A DNA stretch of 64,000 nt from Limnobacter sp. (GTDB taxonomy: Bacteria > Pseudomonadota > Gammaproteobacteria > Burkholderiales > Burkholderiaceae_B). The position numbers and the translations under genes were made by a program. The notes below the pieces were generated by a model. That model was not told the origin of the DNA. It made no database searches and was given only the letters and a program-made list of their open reading frames with translations. Positions 1 to 7,923 of this stretch are shown here, piece after piece (position 1 is the stretch's first letter; the number at the start of each line of letters is the position of its first letter). The stretch covers positions 495,055 through 559,054 of the forward strand of contig JARWZZ010000007.1 of assembly GCA_029866125.1 (NCBI GenBank), in the 5' to 3' direction.

Positions 1-164
1 ATGTCGTCTTTGTTTCGAAAGTGGTAGTACAAATTACCCGGGCTGATGTTCATCTCATCAGCAATCACCGTGGTGGTGATGTTGGGTTCACCGAATTCAT
101 TGAATAGACGCAACGACAAGTCGAGAATTCGTTCTCTTGTTCTTCTGGGGGGTTTACGTTCCAT
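1..164 (-). CDS. TetR-family regulator, N-terminal part
   Basis: Only the first 54 residues lie in the window; the gene runs off the left edge. The visible part is a typical TetR DNA-binding head: a basic start ([14 protein letters not shown]), then a helix-turn-helix at about residues 27-48 ending in the family's [11 protein letters not shown] signature. An AGGAG-like site precedes the ATG at 164. The ligand-binding half is not visible, so the effector cannot be named. It is followed downstream only by the window edge, and lies upstream of and divergent from nothing visible; the lipase gene next to it is on the same strand and reads toward it. A role in lipid gene control is only a guess from that neighbourhood. 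Confidence 0.85.
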   Translation of the reverse strand, partial: MERKPPRRTRERILDLSLRLFNEFGEPNITTTVIADEMNISPGNLYYHFRNKDD

Positions 165-251
165 TCTGGGAGTGTCTCCTGCCGGCCCTTGATTGCCCTT
201 TGTTTTTCCGCTTGTTGTTAGAATTTTAAAGCGCTTCACACAAAGTATACT

Positions 252-1505
252 TTAATCCACCAACTCACGACTGCGGACGATTTTCAAATAACCTTCCAAC
301 TCATTCAATGAGTCCTCCAACTGGTCAAATTTCGACACAATTGAACCCGCACGCGCTGGGCGGCGAGCTGCCTTCTGGCCCAAGCGCATGGTCCCGTCCC
401 GCAACACATCCAAATTGAGTTTGTAGCCATGTTTGTCTAACTTCTCTGACAAGTCATGCCTGCGGTTCCAAAGCTCCTCACGGGTTCGTTGGTAGGCATG
501 CTCACAAAGTCGTCGGCGGCTTGCATAACTAAACGGATTGGTGAAGAAAAACTCGCCATCGCCATGTTGGGGTTCGAACAGCATAATGTCCGCATTCGGG
601 TACAAATGGCCATAGCGTTCCATGCCAATGTCCATGCGTGAATGGATAATCGAGCGGAAGGTTTGCGACAACACCAGTGGCAGGCCGCCGTCATACAGTC
701 GCGTACCCGGCTGAAAGGCCTTGCCTTTGGCACGTCTGCGGCTGCGTGGGTTTAAACTGTCGTCGTAAGGCACCAAAGGGTTTAAGCAAATCAGCAGCTC
801 AACGCCTTCTTTCAGTGCGGTGGAGGCGTGCAGGGTTTTCTTTAACGCGCCATCCACATAAAACCGATTACCAATTCGCACGGGTGGAAACAGGCCGGGC
901 AATGAGGCGCTGGCTTGCACCGCTTTTGAAATAGGAGTGTCTTGGTGACCGGGCATACCGAAAGGTACTGATTCACCCGAGTCCAGGTCCGTGGCCACCA
1001 AAATCAACTTGGATTTAAGCGAACGGAAATCATTTGTACCGCCGCCCTTGGCAATTAAATCCGCCATCCACTCGTGCAAATGGTCGCCATTGAACAACCC
1101 GGTGGGAATTGCAGCCCCAAGCCGCTCGATGCAGCTGACCCAAGTGGCGTCATCTCTGAGGAAATAGTCTGTGACTGCCGTGGCCAACAAACCGGGAATT
1201 TTGCGGATCCGCGTCCAGTACTCTTTCCACGCGGGGTGCAACAAGACAGACGGGTCAAAGGCAAATTCTTCCGGTTCGCCTTCAATGAAAAGTTTGTAAA
1301 TTTGTTGCGGGGTTAAGCTGTGGGCCAAACCGGTTGCAACAATGGCCCCGGCCGACACGCCCACATAAATGCCCATTTCATTGAAATCGATGCCTTCAAT
1401 GGCTTCATCCAGCGCAACCAAAGCGCCAATTTCATAAATGGCACCCAAAGGGCCGCCACCGGCCAAGGCCAAACCCACTTTGGGATTGGGAGAATGTTCA
1501 TTCAT
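252..1505 (-). CDS. Patatin-like phospholipase
   Basis: A 417-residue protein with the patatin catalytic plan. The oxyanion-hole loop AGGGPLGA is at residues 15-22, the nucleophile elbow GVSAG has Ser51, and the second dyad residue lies in the YVDGA motif near residue 218. Patatins are Ser-Asp dyad lipid acyl hydrolases. No signal peptide is visible, so it probably acts in the cytoplasm or at the inner membrane face. It sits downstream of a phasin gene on the same strand with about 100 bases between them, and beside fatty acid genes, which fits lipid or granule turnover. The substrate cannot be told from sequence. The ATG at 1505 has only a weak ribosome site. Confidence 0.85.
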   Translation of the reverse strand: MNEHSPNPKVGLALAGGGPLGAIYEIGALVALDEAIEGIDFNEMGIYVGVSAGAIVATGLAHSLTPQQIYKLFIEGEPEEFAFDPSVLLHPAWKEYWTRIRKIPGLLATAVTDYFLRDDATWVSCIERLGAAIPTGLFNGDHLHEWMADLIAKGGGTNDFRSLKSKLILVATDLDSGESVPFGMPGHQDTPISKAVQASASLPGLFPPVRIGNRFYVDGALKKTLHASTALKEGVELLICLNPLVPYDDSLNPRSRRRAKGKAFQPGTRLYDGGLPLVLSQTFRSIIHSRMDIGMERYGHLYPNADIMLFEPQHGDGEFFFTNPFSYASRRRLCEHAYQRTREELWNRRHDLSEKLDKHGYKLNLDVLRDGTMRLGQKAARRPARAGSIVSKFDQLEDSLNELEGYLKIVRSRELVD

Positions 1506-1607
1506 AAGCGCGAAAATTCATTACCCCACCTACCAAGTAGGGTAACTGAACACTCCTTCACAAGGCGAGTTATAACAATTAACTTGAAGACGCTGGGGCT
1601 TCGAACT

Positions 1608-2075
1608 TTAGACCTTTTTCGCCTTTGCAACTGGCTTCTTGGCGGCGGTCGGTTTGGCGGCACCTTTTTGGCCCGTCAGCTCATGCACGGCTTCTGACAA
1701 AGCCTCAATGCGGTCAGCCAACTGTTGGATGTCTTTGTGGGTGGGCACACCCAAGCGGCTCAAAGCACGGGCTACGCGCTCTTCAAAAACCTGCTCAAGC
1801 TTGTCCCAATGTTGAGTGGCTTTGGTGGATACAGAGCCAGCCAATTTGCTGACTTTGTCGGTCACTTCAACCATTTTTTGATCTGCAAATTTCACAGAGC
1901 GCTCCTGAATGTCGTGACCCTCTTTCACCAAGCTTTCGATGACACGTGTACCTTCTTCCTGCGCTTTGGTAATGGCCCCCAGACCTGCGGAGAGAATTTG
2001 CTGTGCACCATCTTTGACGACATCAGTCACATTGGGAATGGATGCACCAGACTTTGTACCTTTTTTACCAACCAT
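1608..2075 (-). CDS. Phasin, PhaF/PhaI-type granule-associated protein
   Basis: A 155-residue protein of the polyhydroxyalkanoate granule-associated family. The central helical region carries family wording such as AGLGAITKAQEEG, KLEQVFEERVARAL and RLGVPTHKDI, followed by a short heptad-like helix. The C-terminus is a lysine/alanine/proline tail (AAKPTAAKKPVAKAKKV), like a short form of the histone-like tail of PhaF. The start at 2075 was chosen over a longer frame because GAGGAGAG lies just upstream. Phasins coat PHA granules, and PhaF-type tails link granules to DNA. No PHA synthase is in the window. It is divergent from the fatty acyl reductase gene, with 286 bases between the starts. Confidence 0.85.
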   Translation of the reverse strand: MVGKKGTKSGASIPNVTDVVKDGAQQILSAGLGAITKAQEEGTRVIESLVKEGHDIQERSVKFADQKMVEVTDKVSKLAGSVSTKATQHWDKLEQVFEERVARALSRLGVPTHKDIQQLADRIEALSEAVHELTGQKGAAKPTAAKKPVAKAKKV

Positions 2076-2361
2076 GGGTTTTCTCTCCTCGTATTTTTTT
2101 TGATTGTCAGTGTGCTGCGCTGCAACATGCGCCATTGCACAATTGTCAACTGCGGAATTCCTCTACGTTCGAAGATTGTGCACCAACATGAGGGTGCTGT
2201 AGAGCCCTAAAACTAGAGAAAATGCACTAAATTGGATCCGGACTTTCCCTTAAGACCTTGAAACAAGCTTCGGCAAACTTCCACAGTTCAGCGCCAAACG
2301 GCTATAGTTGAAAAACTAAACTCCAATACAACATGTGACTAAAGAAACAGGAGAGGAAGGG

Positions 2362-4347
2362 ATGAATTATTTTGTTACAGGTGCAACCGGATTTATTGGT
2401 AAACGACTGGTCAAACGGCTGATCGATCAAAAACGAAAAGGGACTATTTATTTCCTGATGCGTGAAGAAAGCATGGGTAAGGTCGCTGAGCTCCAAAAAT
2501 ATTGGGGGGCCAAGAAAGGGCAGTGTGTACCCGTTGTGGGCGATTTAACCAAGCCTAAGTTGGGTTTGAAGTCTGATCAAATCAAAGAGTTGAATAAAAA
2601 CATCGCTCACTTCTTCCATCTTGCAGCCATTTACGATTTAAATGCAGACCCCGAAAGTCAAGAAGCCACCAACATCAAGGGCACCGAAAATGCAGTGGAT
2701 TTGGCCAATGCGTTGAGTGTGGGTTGCTTCCAGCACATGTCCTCCATTGCTGCTGCGGGCTTGTATGAAGGTATTTTCCGGGAAGACATGTTTGAAGAGG
2801 CGGAGGGCCTAAGTCATCCTTACTTTCGCACCAAGCATGAATCCGAGGCCATCGTTCGCAAAAAGGTAAAAGGCGCTTGGCGTGTTTATCGCCCTTCTTT
2901 TGTGGTTGGGGATTCTCAGACTGGCGAGATGGACAAAATCGACGGGCCTTATTATTTCTTCAAACTCATCCAGAAAATGCGCAGGCTAATTCCAGCCTGG
3001 GTTCCCACGATTGGTATTGAAGGCGGTCGCATCAACATTGTGCCGGTGGATTATGTGGTCAATGCCACAGACCACATTGCGCACAAGGCAGGTTTGGATG
3101 GAAGGGCATTCCACCTGACCGACCCCAAACCGCACCGCATCGGCGATGTGATGAACATTTTTTGCAAAGCCGCACACGCCCCACGCATGGAAATGCGCCT
3201 GAATGCAGCCATGTTTGGCTTCATACCCAAAGGCGTGAAAATGGGTTTGATGTCGCTGACGCCCGTGCGCCGCATACGCGATGCAATCATGAAAGATTTG
3301 GACCTACCCACCGAGGTGTTTAGCTACGTCATGTGGCCCACCCGGTATGACAATCGCGAGGCCACAGCCGCACTGGAAGGCAGCGGAATCCAATGCCCGC
3401 GTTTGGAGGATTATGCTTGGGTGGTTTGGGATTATTGGGAGCGTCACCTCGACCCGGACATTTTTGTGGATCGCACTTTGTCAGGGCAGGTTAAGGGCAA
3501 GGTGGTGTTGATCACGGGTGGGTCATCGGGTATTGGTTTGGCAACAGCCCAGAAAATGGCTGCCGCAGGGGCAATCACCATTATTTGCGGCCGTGATGAA
3601 GAAAAGCTGATTGAAGCCAAAGCCTTGATTCGCTCAGAAGGCAATGAGTTGCATACTTACGCGGTGGACATCGCCAATTATGAGGATTGCGACAAGTTCG
3701 TTCACCAAGTGTTGAAAGACTTCGGCCATGTGGATGTGTTGGTCAACAACGCGGGCCGCTCAATTCGCCGTGGGGTGGAAAACAGTTTTGACCGCTTCCA
3801 TGATTTGGAGCGGACCATGCAGCTGAACTACTTCGGTGCTTTGAGGGTCACTTACGGTTTGCTGCCCATCATGAAAGAGCGCCGCAAAGGCCAAGTCATT
3901 AACATTTCCTCGATTGGTGTGCTGACCAACGCGCCACGTTTTTCAGCTTATGTGGCATCCAAAAGTGCGCTGGATTCTTGGACCCGTTGTGCAGCGTCCG
4001 AGTTTGCAGACTTGAACATCAAGTTCACCACCATCAACATGCCGTTGGTACGCACCCCAATGATTGCACCCACCGCAATCTACAAAAACGTACCTACATT
4101 GAGTCCTGAAGAGGCAGCTGATTTGATTGCGCAAGCCATTATTCACAAACCTGTTCGAATTGCGACTCGCTTGGGTGTCTTGGGGCAAGTGATGCATGCG
4201 TTGGTGCCCAAAACGGCCCAAATCGTCATGAACACCTCATTCCGGATGTTCCCAGACTCGGATGCTGCAGCCAAAGGCAAAAAGAGCAGTGGGCCAAGTG
4301 CAGACCAATTGGCCTTTTCAACATTGCTGCAGGGTATTCACTTCTAA
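2362..4347 (+). CDS. Bifunctional fatty acyl-CoA / fatty aldehyde reductase (two SDR domains)
   Basis: A 661-residue fusion of two short-chain dehydrogenase domains. The N-terminal extended SDR has the NADP(H) loop TGATGFIG (residues 6-13) and an active-site pair Y154-x3-K158. The C-terminal classical SDR has TGGSSGIG near residue 380, NNAGRSIRRG, and the catalytic SAYVASK. Length and wording along the whole chain (PTIGIEGGR, LTNAPRFSAYVASKSALD) match my memory of the Marinobacter reductase Maqu_2220, which takes acyl-CoA through the aldehyde to fatty alcohol for wax esters. The ATG at 2362 follows GGAGAGGAAGG. The gene is divergent from the phasin gene and ends 5 bases from a convergent lipase. 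No wax ester synthase is seen here. Confidence 0.88.
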   Translation: MNYFVTGATGFIGKRLVKRLIDQKRKGTIYFLMREESMGKVAELQKYWGAKKGQCVPVVGDLTKPKLGLKSDQIKELNKNIAHFFHLAAIYDLNADPESQEATNIKGTENAVDLANALSVGCFQHMSSIAAAGLYEGIFREDMFEEAEGLSHPYFRTKHESEAIVRKKVKGAWRVYRPSFVVGDSQTGEMDKIDGPYYFFKLIQKMRRLIPAWVPTIGIEGGRINIVPVDYVVNATDHIAHKAGLDGRAFHLTDPKPHRIGDVMNIFCKAAHAPRMEMRLNAAMFGFIPKGVKMGLMSLTPVRRIRDAIMKDLDLPTEVFSYVMWPTRYDNREATAALEGSGIQCPRLEDYAWVVWDYWERHLDPDIFVDRTLSGQVKGKVVLITGGSSGIGLATAQKMAAAGAITIICGRDEEKLIEAKALIRSEGNELHTYAVDIANYEDCDKFVHQVLKDFGHVDVLVNNAGRSIRRGVENSFDRFHDLERTMQLNYFGALRVTYGLLPIMKERRKGQVINISSIGVLTNAPRFSAYVASKSALDSWTRCAASEFADLNIKFTTINMPLVRTPMIAPTAIYKNVPTLSPEEAADLIAQAIIHKPVRIATRLGVLGQVMHALVPKTAQIVMNTSFRMFPDSDAAAKGKKSSGPSADQLAFSTLLQGIHF

Positions 4348-4352
4348 GGTTT

Positions 4353-5372
4353 TCAAAGCGCAGCACTTTCCACTGCGGGTACGACGTATTCACGTGCGTC
4401 GGCCCGCAGCCAATCCTCAATCAATGCCACCGTTTCTGGGTGGTGCATCAAATACATGTGGCCGCAGCCTTGCAGCATGATGTTTTGGGCAAACTCCAAT
4501 TTGCACGAAGTGGGCGGGCTGACAATCGTGTCATGCGCGGTCCACACTGAAATGATTTTCTTTTGAAAATCAACATCCCTGGGGTGTTCGCGCAAAGTCC
4601 TCAAGAAAAAACTTCCCCACGCCATTTGCTTGACGTTTTTGCCTACACCCAGCAGGGACAAAGCCGTGCCGTAATGCGGGCTGCCCAAGGTGATTGCAGC
4701 TGCCACGTGGTTGTGTCCGTATTCAGTGGCGTAGTAGCGAAGCGCCACACCACCCATGCTGTGGCAAATAATCTTGACTTGGGGCGCACCTGTTTTGGCC
4801 TTCAGTTCCAGAATGGCGTTGTGAATCCGTAAGGGGTATTTTCGGATGGAGCCAATCGCGGGCTCTAGCGTGATGGTCATGTGCGAAACCCCAGCCTTCT
4901 CCAAACGCTGCCGGGTTTTTACCCAAACGCCGCTGTTGCACATGTACCCATGCAGCAAAAGCACGGGTAGGGGCTTGTTTTTGCGCCACTGTTTGTCGGC
5001 GATGTACAAGTCGTCAATTTTACTGCGCCAAGGCATGTTAAGCAGTGTCATTTCCAAGGTGTCCAAACTTTCATAGAACACTGCTTTGACCCAATCCCAT
5101 CCAATCATGGCATTGATTTTTTCATTCTCAATTTGATGGAAATGTAAGCGCTTGTCCTTGATTTGCGGCAGCTGCCGCACGCTGTAAGACAAAGCAAACG
5201 CAGTGCCGTGAAAAGCAGCATGGGCTAAAATCAAGCCGGTGGCCACCACCAGCAGGGCCGCTGTGGCGGCGTCATCTGCTTTCAAACCAAATAGAAAGTG
5301 CAAGCCAAGGGCTAGAATTGCAAAGGCACCGACGTAAGCCAGCCAGTAAAGCCGATTCAAATATCGAATCAA
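4353..5372 (-). CDS. Membrane-anchored alpha/beta hydrolase (lipase/esterase)
   Basis: A 339-residue protein with two N-terminal membrane helices (about residues 11-30 and 37-58) followed by a soluble alpha/beta hydrolase domain. The oxyanion strand LLLHGYMCNSG starts at 138. The nucleophile elbow is CHSMGG (Ser205) in place of the usual GHSMGG. Asp281 and His305 or His310 (GCGHMYLMHH) complete a likely triad. It belongs with the lipase-class esterases that act on acylglycerols or similar esters. The frame opens at TTG (5372), and CGAGGACC at good spacing supports that start. It lies just downstream, on the same strand, of an aldehyde dehydrogenase, and convergent with the fatty acyl reductase. 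Confidence 0.82.
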   Translation of the reverse strand: MIRYLNRLYWLAYVGAFAILALGLHFLFGLKADDAATAALLVVATGLILAHAAFHGTAFALSYSVRQLPQIKDKRLHFHQIENEKINAMIGWDWVKAVFYESLDTLEMTLLNMPWRSKIDDLYIADKQWRKNKPLPVLLLHGYMCNSGVWVKTRQRLEKAGVSHMTITLEPAIGSIRKYPLRIHNAILELKAKTGAPQVKIICHSMGGVALRYYATEYGHNHVAAAITLGSPHYGTALSLLGVGKNVKQMAWGSFFLRTLREHPRDVDFQKKIISVWTAHDTIVSPPTSCKLEFAQNIMLQGCGHMYLMHHPETVALIEDWLRADAREYVVPAVESAAL

Positions 5373-5456
5373 TCTGAGGTCCTCGTGTAAAAAAGGATCA
5401 ATCGCGTGTGGCGTATTGATCCTTATCGGGTTTAACTCAAAACTAGAAGATTTTGC

Positions 5457-6908
5457 TTAAACCTTTCGTGTGAGCAAGCCCGTCATGATGGAAAACAGTT
5501 TGCCATAAGGAGGTGCCAGCAATTCCATGCTGTTGTATTTGGCTTGGATGAAAATCGGCTTTAACTTGGACATGGTGTCGAAACCGAACTTGCCATGGTA
5601 GTGGCCCATGCCCGAGTCACCCACACCGCCAAAGGGCATGTTGTCTTGTGCAATGTGGAACAGCGTGTCGTTCAAGCAAACACCACCGGCGATTGTTTTG
5701 CGCATTACCATTTCTTGAGTGGATGCGTTGTCATCAAACAAGTAAAGCGCCAGTGGACGAGGGCGGGCACGCACATATTCCAGCGCTTCGTCCAGCGTGT
5801 CATAAGAAATGATGGGCATCAATGGGCCAAAAATTTCCTCTTGCATCAATTTGGTGTTTTCAATGCTGTTAAACACCAAAGTCAGGCCGATTTTGCGGCC
5901 CTCTTGAACCGAAGTTTTCATCAAAGGCTCTACCCGCCCACCTTTTTCACTGCTTTCAACCAGCATGTTTTGCAGGCGTGAGTAGTGGCGGTCAGACACA
6001 ATGCCCGTCAAATCCTTGGAGGCCACGCCATCTGGGAAGCGTTTGGCTATGATTTGCTTGGCCAGGCTTAAAAACTCATTTTCAGTACCACGGGGAATCA
6101 ACACATAATCAGGCGCGATACAGGTTTGGCCAGCATTCAGGGACTTGCCAGACATAATACGTGCAACCGCGTGGTGAAAGCGCTTGGGGTTGCGAACCAT
6201 GTCTGGGCTTACAATCGCTGGGCTTTTGCCGCCCAATTCCAGCGTAACTGGCACCAAATTCTCGCTAGCAGCCTTCATCACCATGCGGCCTACAGGTGTA
6301 GAGCCGGTAAAAATCAAATGGTCAAAGGGGAGGCGTGAGAATTCTGCTGAAGTTTCAGCTTCGCCATTGATAACCTGCACCAAATCAGCGCCCAAGGCCT
6401 TGTTCAGCAATTCATCCAGAAGGATGCTGAAGTTGGGCGAGTATTCACTCATTTTGATAAAAGCCCTGTTGCCCGCAGTGATTGCGTTGGTCAATGGGCC
6501 AACTGCCAGCAAAAGTGGGTAGTTCCAAGGCACCATAATGCCAACCACACCCAAGGGCTGGGGCATCAATTTGCCTTTGGCCGGTTTAAACCAAATGCTG
6601 GTGGCGGCGCTTTTGGGCTTCATCCAGGATTTGCCGTGGCCTATTGCGTGGCGAATGCCTTCAAGGCTTGGAAACACCTCAGCCAGCAAAGTGTCGTTGG
6701 GAGAGCGGTAGCCAAAGTCCTGATTAATCGCGTCGCAAATCCGCTGTTTGTTGTCGAAAATCACCTGACTCAAACGCTGCAACCACACCTTCCTTTGTTC
6801 CCAGCTTGGGTAAGGGTTCAGGTGGTATGCTTTTTTAAGTGAATCAAGGCGGGAAGTCAGTTCGACGGCAGACAATTGGGACTTAAAATCGGGCGTGGAC
6901 GCATTCAT
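5457..6908 (-). CDS. Aldehyde dehydrogenase, coniferyl aldehyde dehydrogenase type
   Basis: A 483-residue NAD(P)-dependent aldehyde dehydrogenase. Visible catalytic parts are PWNYP (Asn128), TLELGGKSPA (Glu224) and the nucleophile loop NAGQTCIAPDY (Cys263). The compact length and C-terminal hydrophobic tail (KLFSIMTGLL) resemble the coniferyl aldehyde and fatty aldehyde dehydrogenase branch (class 3-like), which oxidises aromatic or long-chain aldehydes to acids. Next to a reductase that makes fatty aldehyde as an intermediate, fatty aldehyde is the likelier substrate; that is inference. It is probably co-transcribed with the downstream lipase, 84 bases away. Confidence 0.85.
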   Translation of the reverse strand: MNASTPDFKSQLSAVELTSRLDSLKKAYHLNPYPSWEQRKVWLQRLSQVIFDNKQRICDAINQDFGYRSPNDTLLAEVFPSLEGIRHAIGHGKSWMKPKSAATSIWFKPAKGKLMPQPLGVVGIMVPWNYPLLLAVGPLTNAITAGNRAFIKMSEYSPNFSILLDELLNKALGADLVQVINGEAETSAEFSRLPFDHLIFTGSTPVGRMVMKAASENLVPVTLELGGKSPAIVSPDMVRNPKRFHHAVARIMSGKSLNAGQTCIAPDYVLIPRGTENEFLSLAKQIIAKRFPDGVASKDLTGIVSDRHYSRLQNMLVESSEKGGRVEPLMKTSVQEGRKIGLTLVFNSIENTKLMQEEIFGPLMPIISYDTLDEALEYVRARPRPLALYLFDDNASTQEMVMRKTIAGGVCLNDTLFHIAQDNMPFGGVGDSGMGHYHGKFGFDTMSKLKPIFIQAKYNSMELLAPPYGKLFSIMTGLLTRKV

Positions 6909-7097
6909 GGCGTTCTCCTATGGTATTAACGAATGTAAACACAGTTTTTGACTTTTTGCCATGTCTGATCGTTTGTGCAGCGCAATGCAAAACTGCTGAG
7001 TATTGTGGTTCCAAGCACTTTGACCTGGGTAGTGAATTCAGGCCTAATTTCAGCGCTAATTGGATATTCACTCATTATTTTTAGAAAAACACACATC

Positions 7098-7811
7098 ATG
7101 AATCCTTTGGATTTACAAAAAGAAATCTCCAGAATGCGGTCTGGTGCAGGTCTAAGTCCGGCAATTACCGAAATTAAAAATCAGGTAAAAATATTCCAAA
7201 ACAAACGTTTGGAGTCAACACATCAGAATTTACTTCAATCAGAGAACACCCGACCAGCGGCCCGATTTTTTTTGGATCGACTTTACGGCACAGGCAGCAC
7301 CCACAAGCGCGACCAACAGGTAGAACGGGTCATTCCTAAGGCACAGAGAATCTTGCCATCGGTGGGCGTAGAGGTTGTTCAGCAGGTGTTGCACATGGAT
7401 TGGCTTGCAGAACAAATGGATGTAAAAATATCCATTCAATTAAATGAGTTAGGCTATAAACCTGACACTAAGCTTGAGGTCGATGCTTATTTGGAGGCTT
7501 TTTATGCGGCTGGCCAGTTTGAGGTGCGTCGGCAACAGGTTCAGGCAGTATCAGCAACAGGTGAGCGCTTGGTGCGCCTAATGCGCTTCCCCATGTTAAA
7601 AACCATGTTGAGTATGACTCGTGGTGCGGCGCACAAAGCGAATTTAGAAGATTTCCACGAATTCTTGGTCGAGGGTGTGTCGGCCTTTAAATCCCTTCAG
7701 TCTCCCCAAAAGTTTTTCCAAGCCATTGAATCTGAAGAGATGGTTTTGCTGGAATTTATTTCTTCCCGCCGATTCAAGGAAATACCCGAAAAGTTTTTCT
7801 GCAAGCTGTAA
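7098..7811 (+). CDS. Conserved protein of unknown function (FFLDRLYG family)
   Basis: A 237-residue soluble, mostly helical protein. The stretch RFFLDRLYGTGSTHKRD followed by a run toward ILPSVGVEVV (residues about 53-96) is a motif I recall from a family of proteobacterial unknowns that carry FFL-x2-LYG-x5-RD. I cannot assign a function. No signal peptide, membrane helix or cofactor motif is visible. The start at 7098 is the first ATG before the conserved region; an upstream extension in the same frame is unlike protein and was left out. The ribosome site is weak. It lies between a divergent aldehyde dehydrogenase and fadD, 112 bases upstream of the latter, so it may belong to the lipid block. 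Confidence 0.7.
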   Translation: MNPLDLQKEISRMRSGAGLSPAITEIKNQVKIFQNKRLESTHQNLLQSENTRPAARFFLDRLYGTGSTHKRDQQVERVIPKAQRILPSVGVEVVQQVLHMDWLAEQMDVKISIQLNELGYKPDTKLEVDAYLEAFYAAGQFEVRRQQVQAVSATGERLVRLMRFPMLKTMLSMTRGAAHKANLEDFHEFLVEGVSAFKSLQSPQKFFQAIESEEMVLLEFISSRRFKEIPEKFFCKL

Positions 7812-7882
7812 TGTGCATTAAAATCTGGGGCTGATTTGGATGGTGACTGACTGCGCCAGCTCAACACTTATTATAAAAATTT

Positions 7883-7904
7883 AGCCCTGCAACGGCGCAG
7901 GGCT
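7883..7904 (+). promoter_or_regulatory. Perfect 8-bp stem-loop just before the fadD ribosome site
   Basis: AGCCCTGC (7883-7890), a six-base loop and GCAGGGCT (7897-7904) pair perfectly. The hairpin ends about 8 bases before the TAGGAGACC ribosome site of fadD. No T-run follows, so it is not an ordinary intrinsic terminator. It could tune fadD translation, protect the 5' end, or end transcription of the upstream gene with Rho. Confidence 0.55.
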
Positions 7905-7923
7905 GCTGTATTAGGAGACCTTT

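Noticed and set aside
1520..1544. Terminator between the phasin and patatin genes
   Set aside because: A small CCTAC/GTAGG stem is present, but it is short and has no T-run on the relevant strand.
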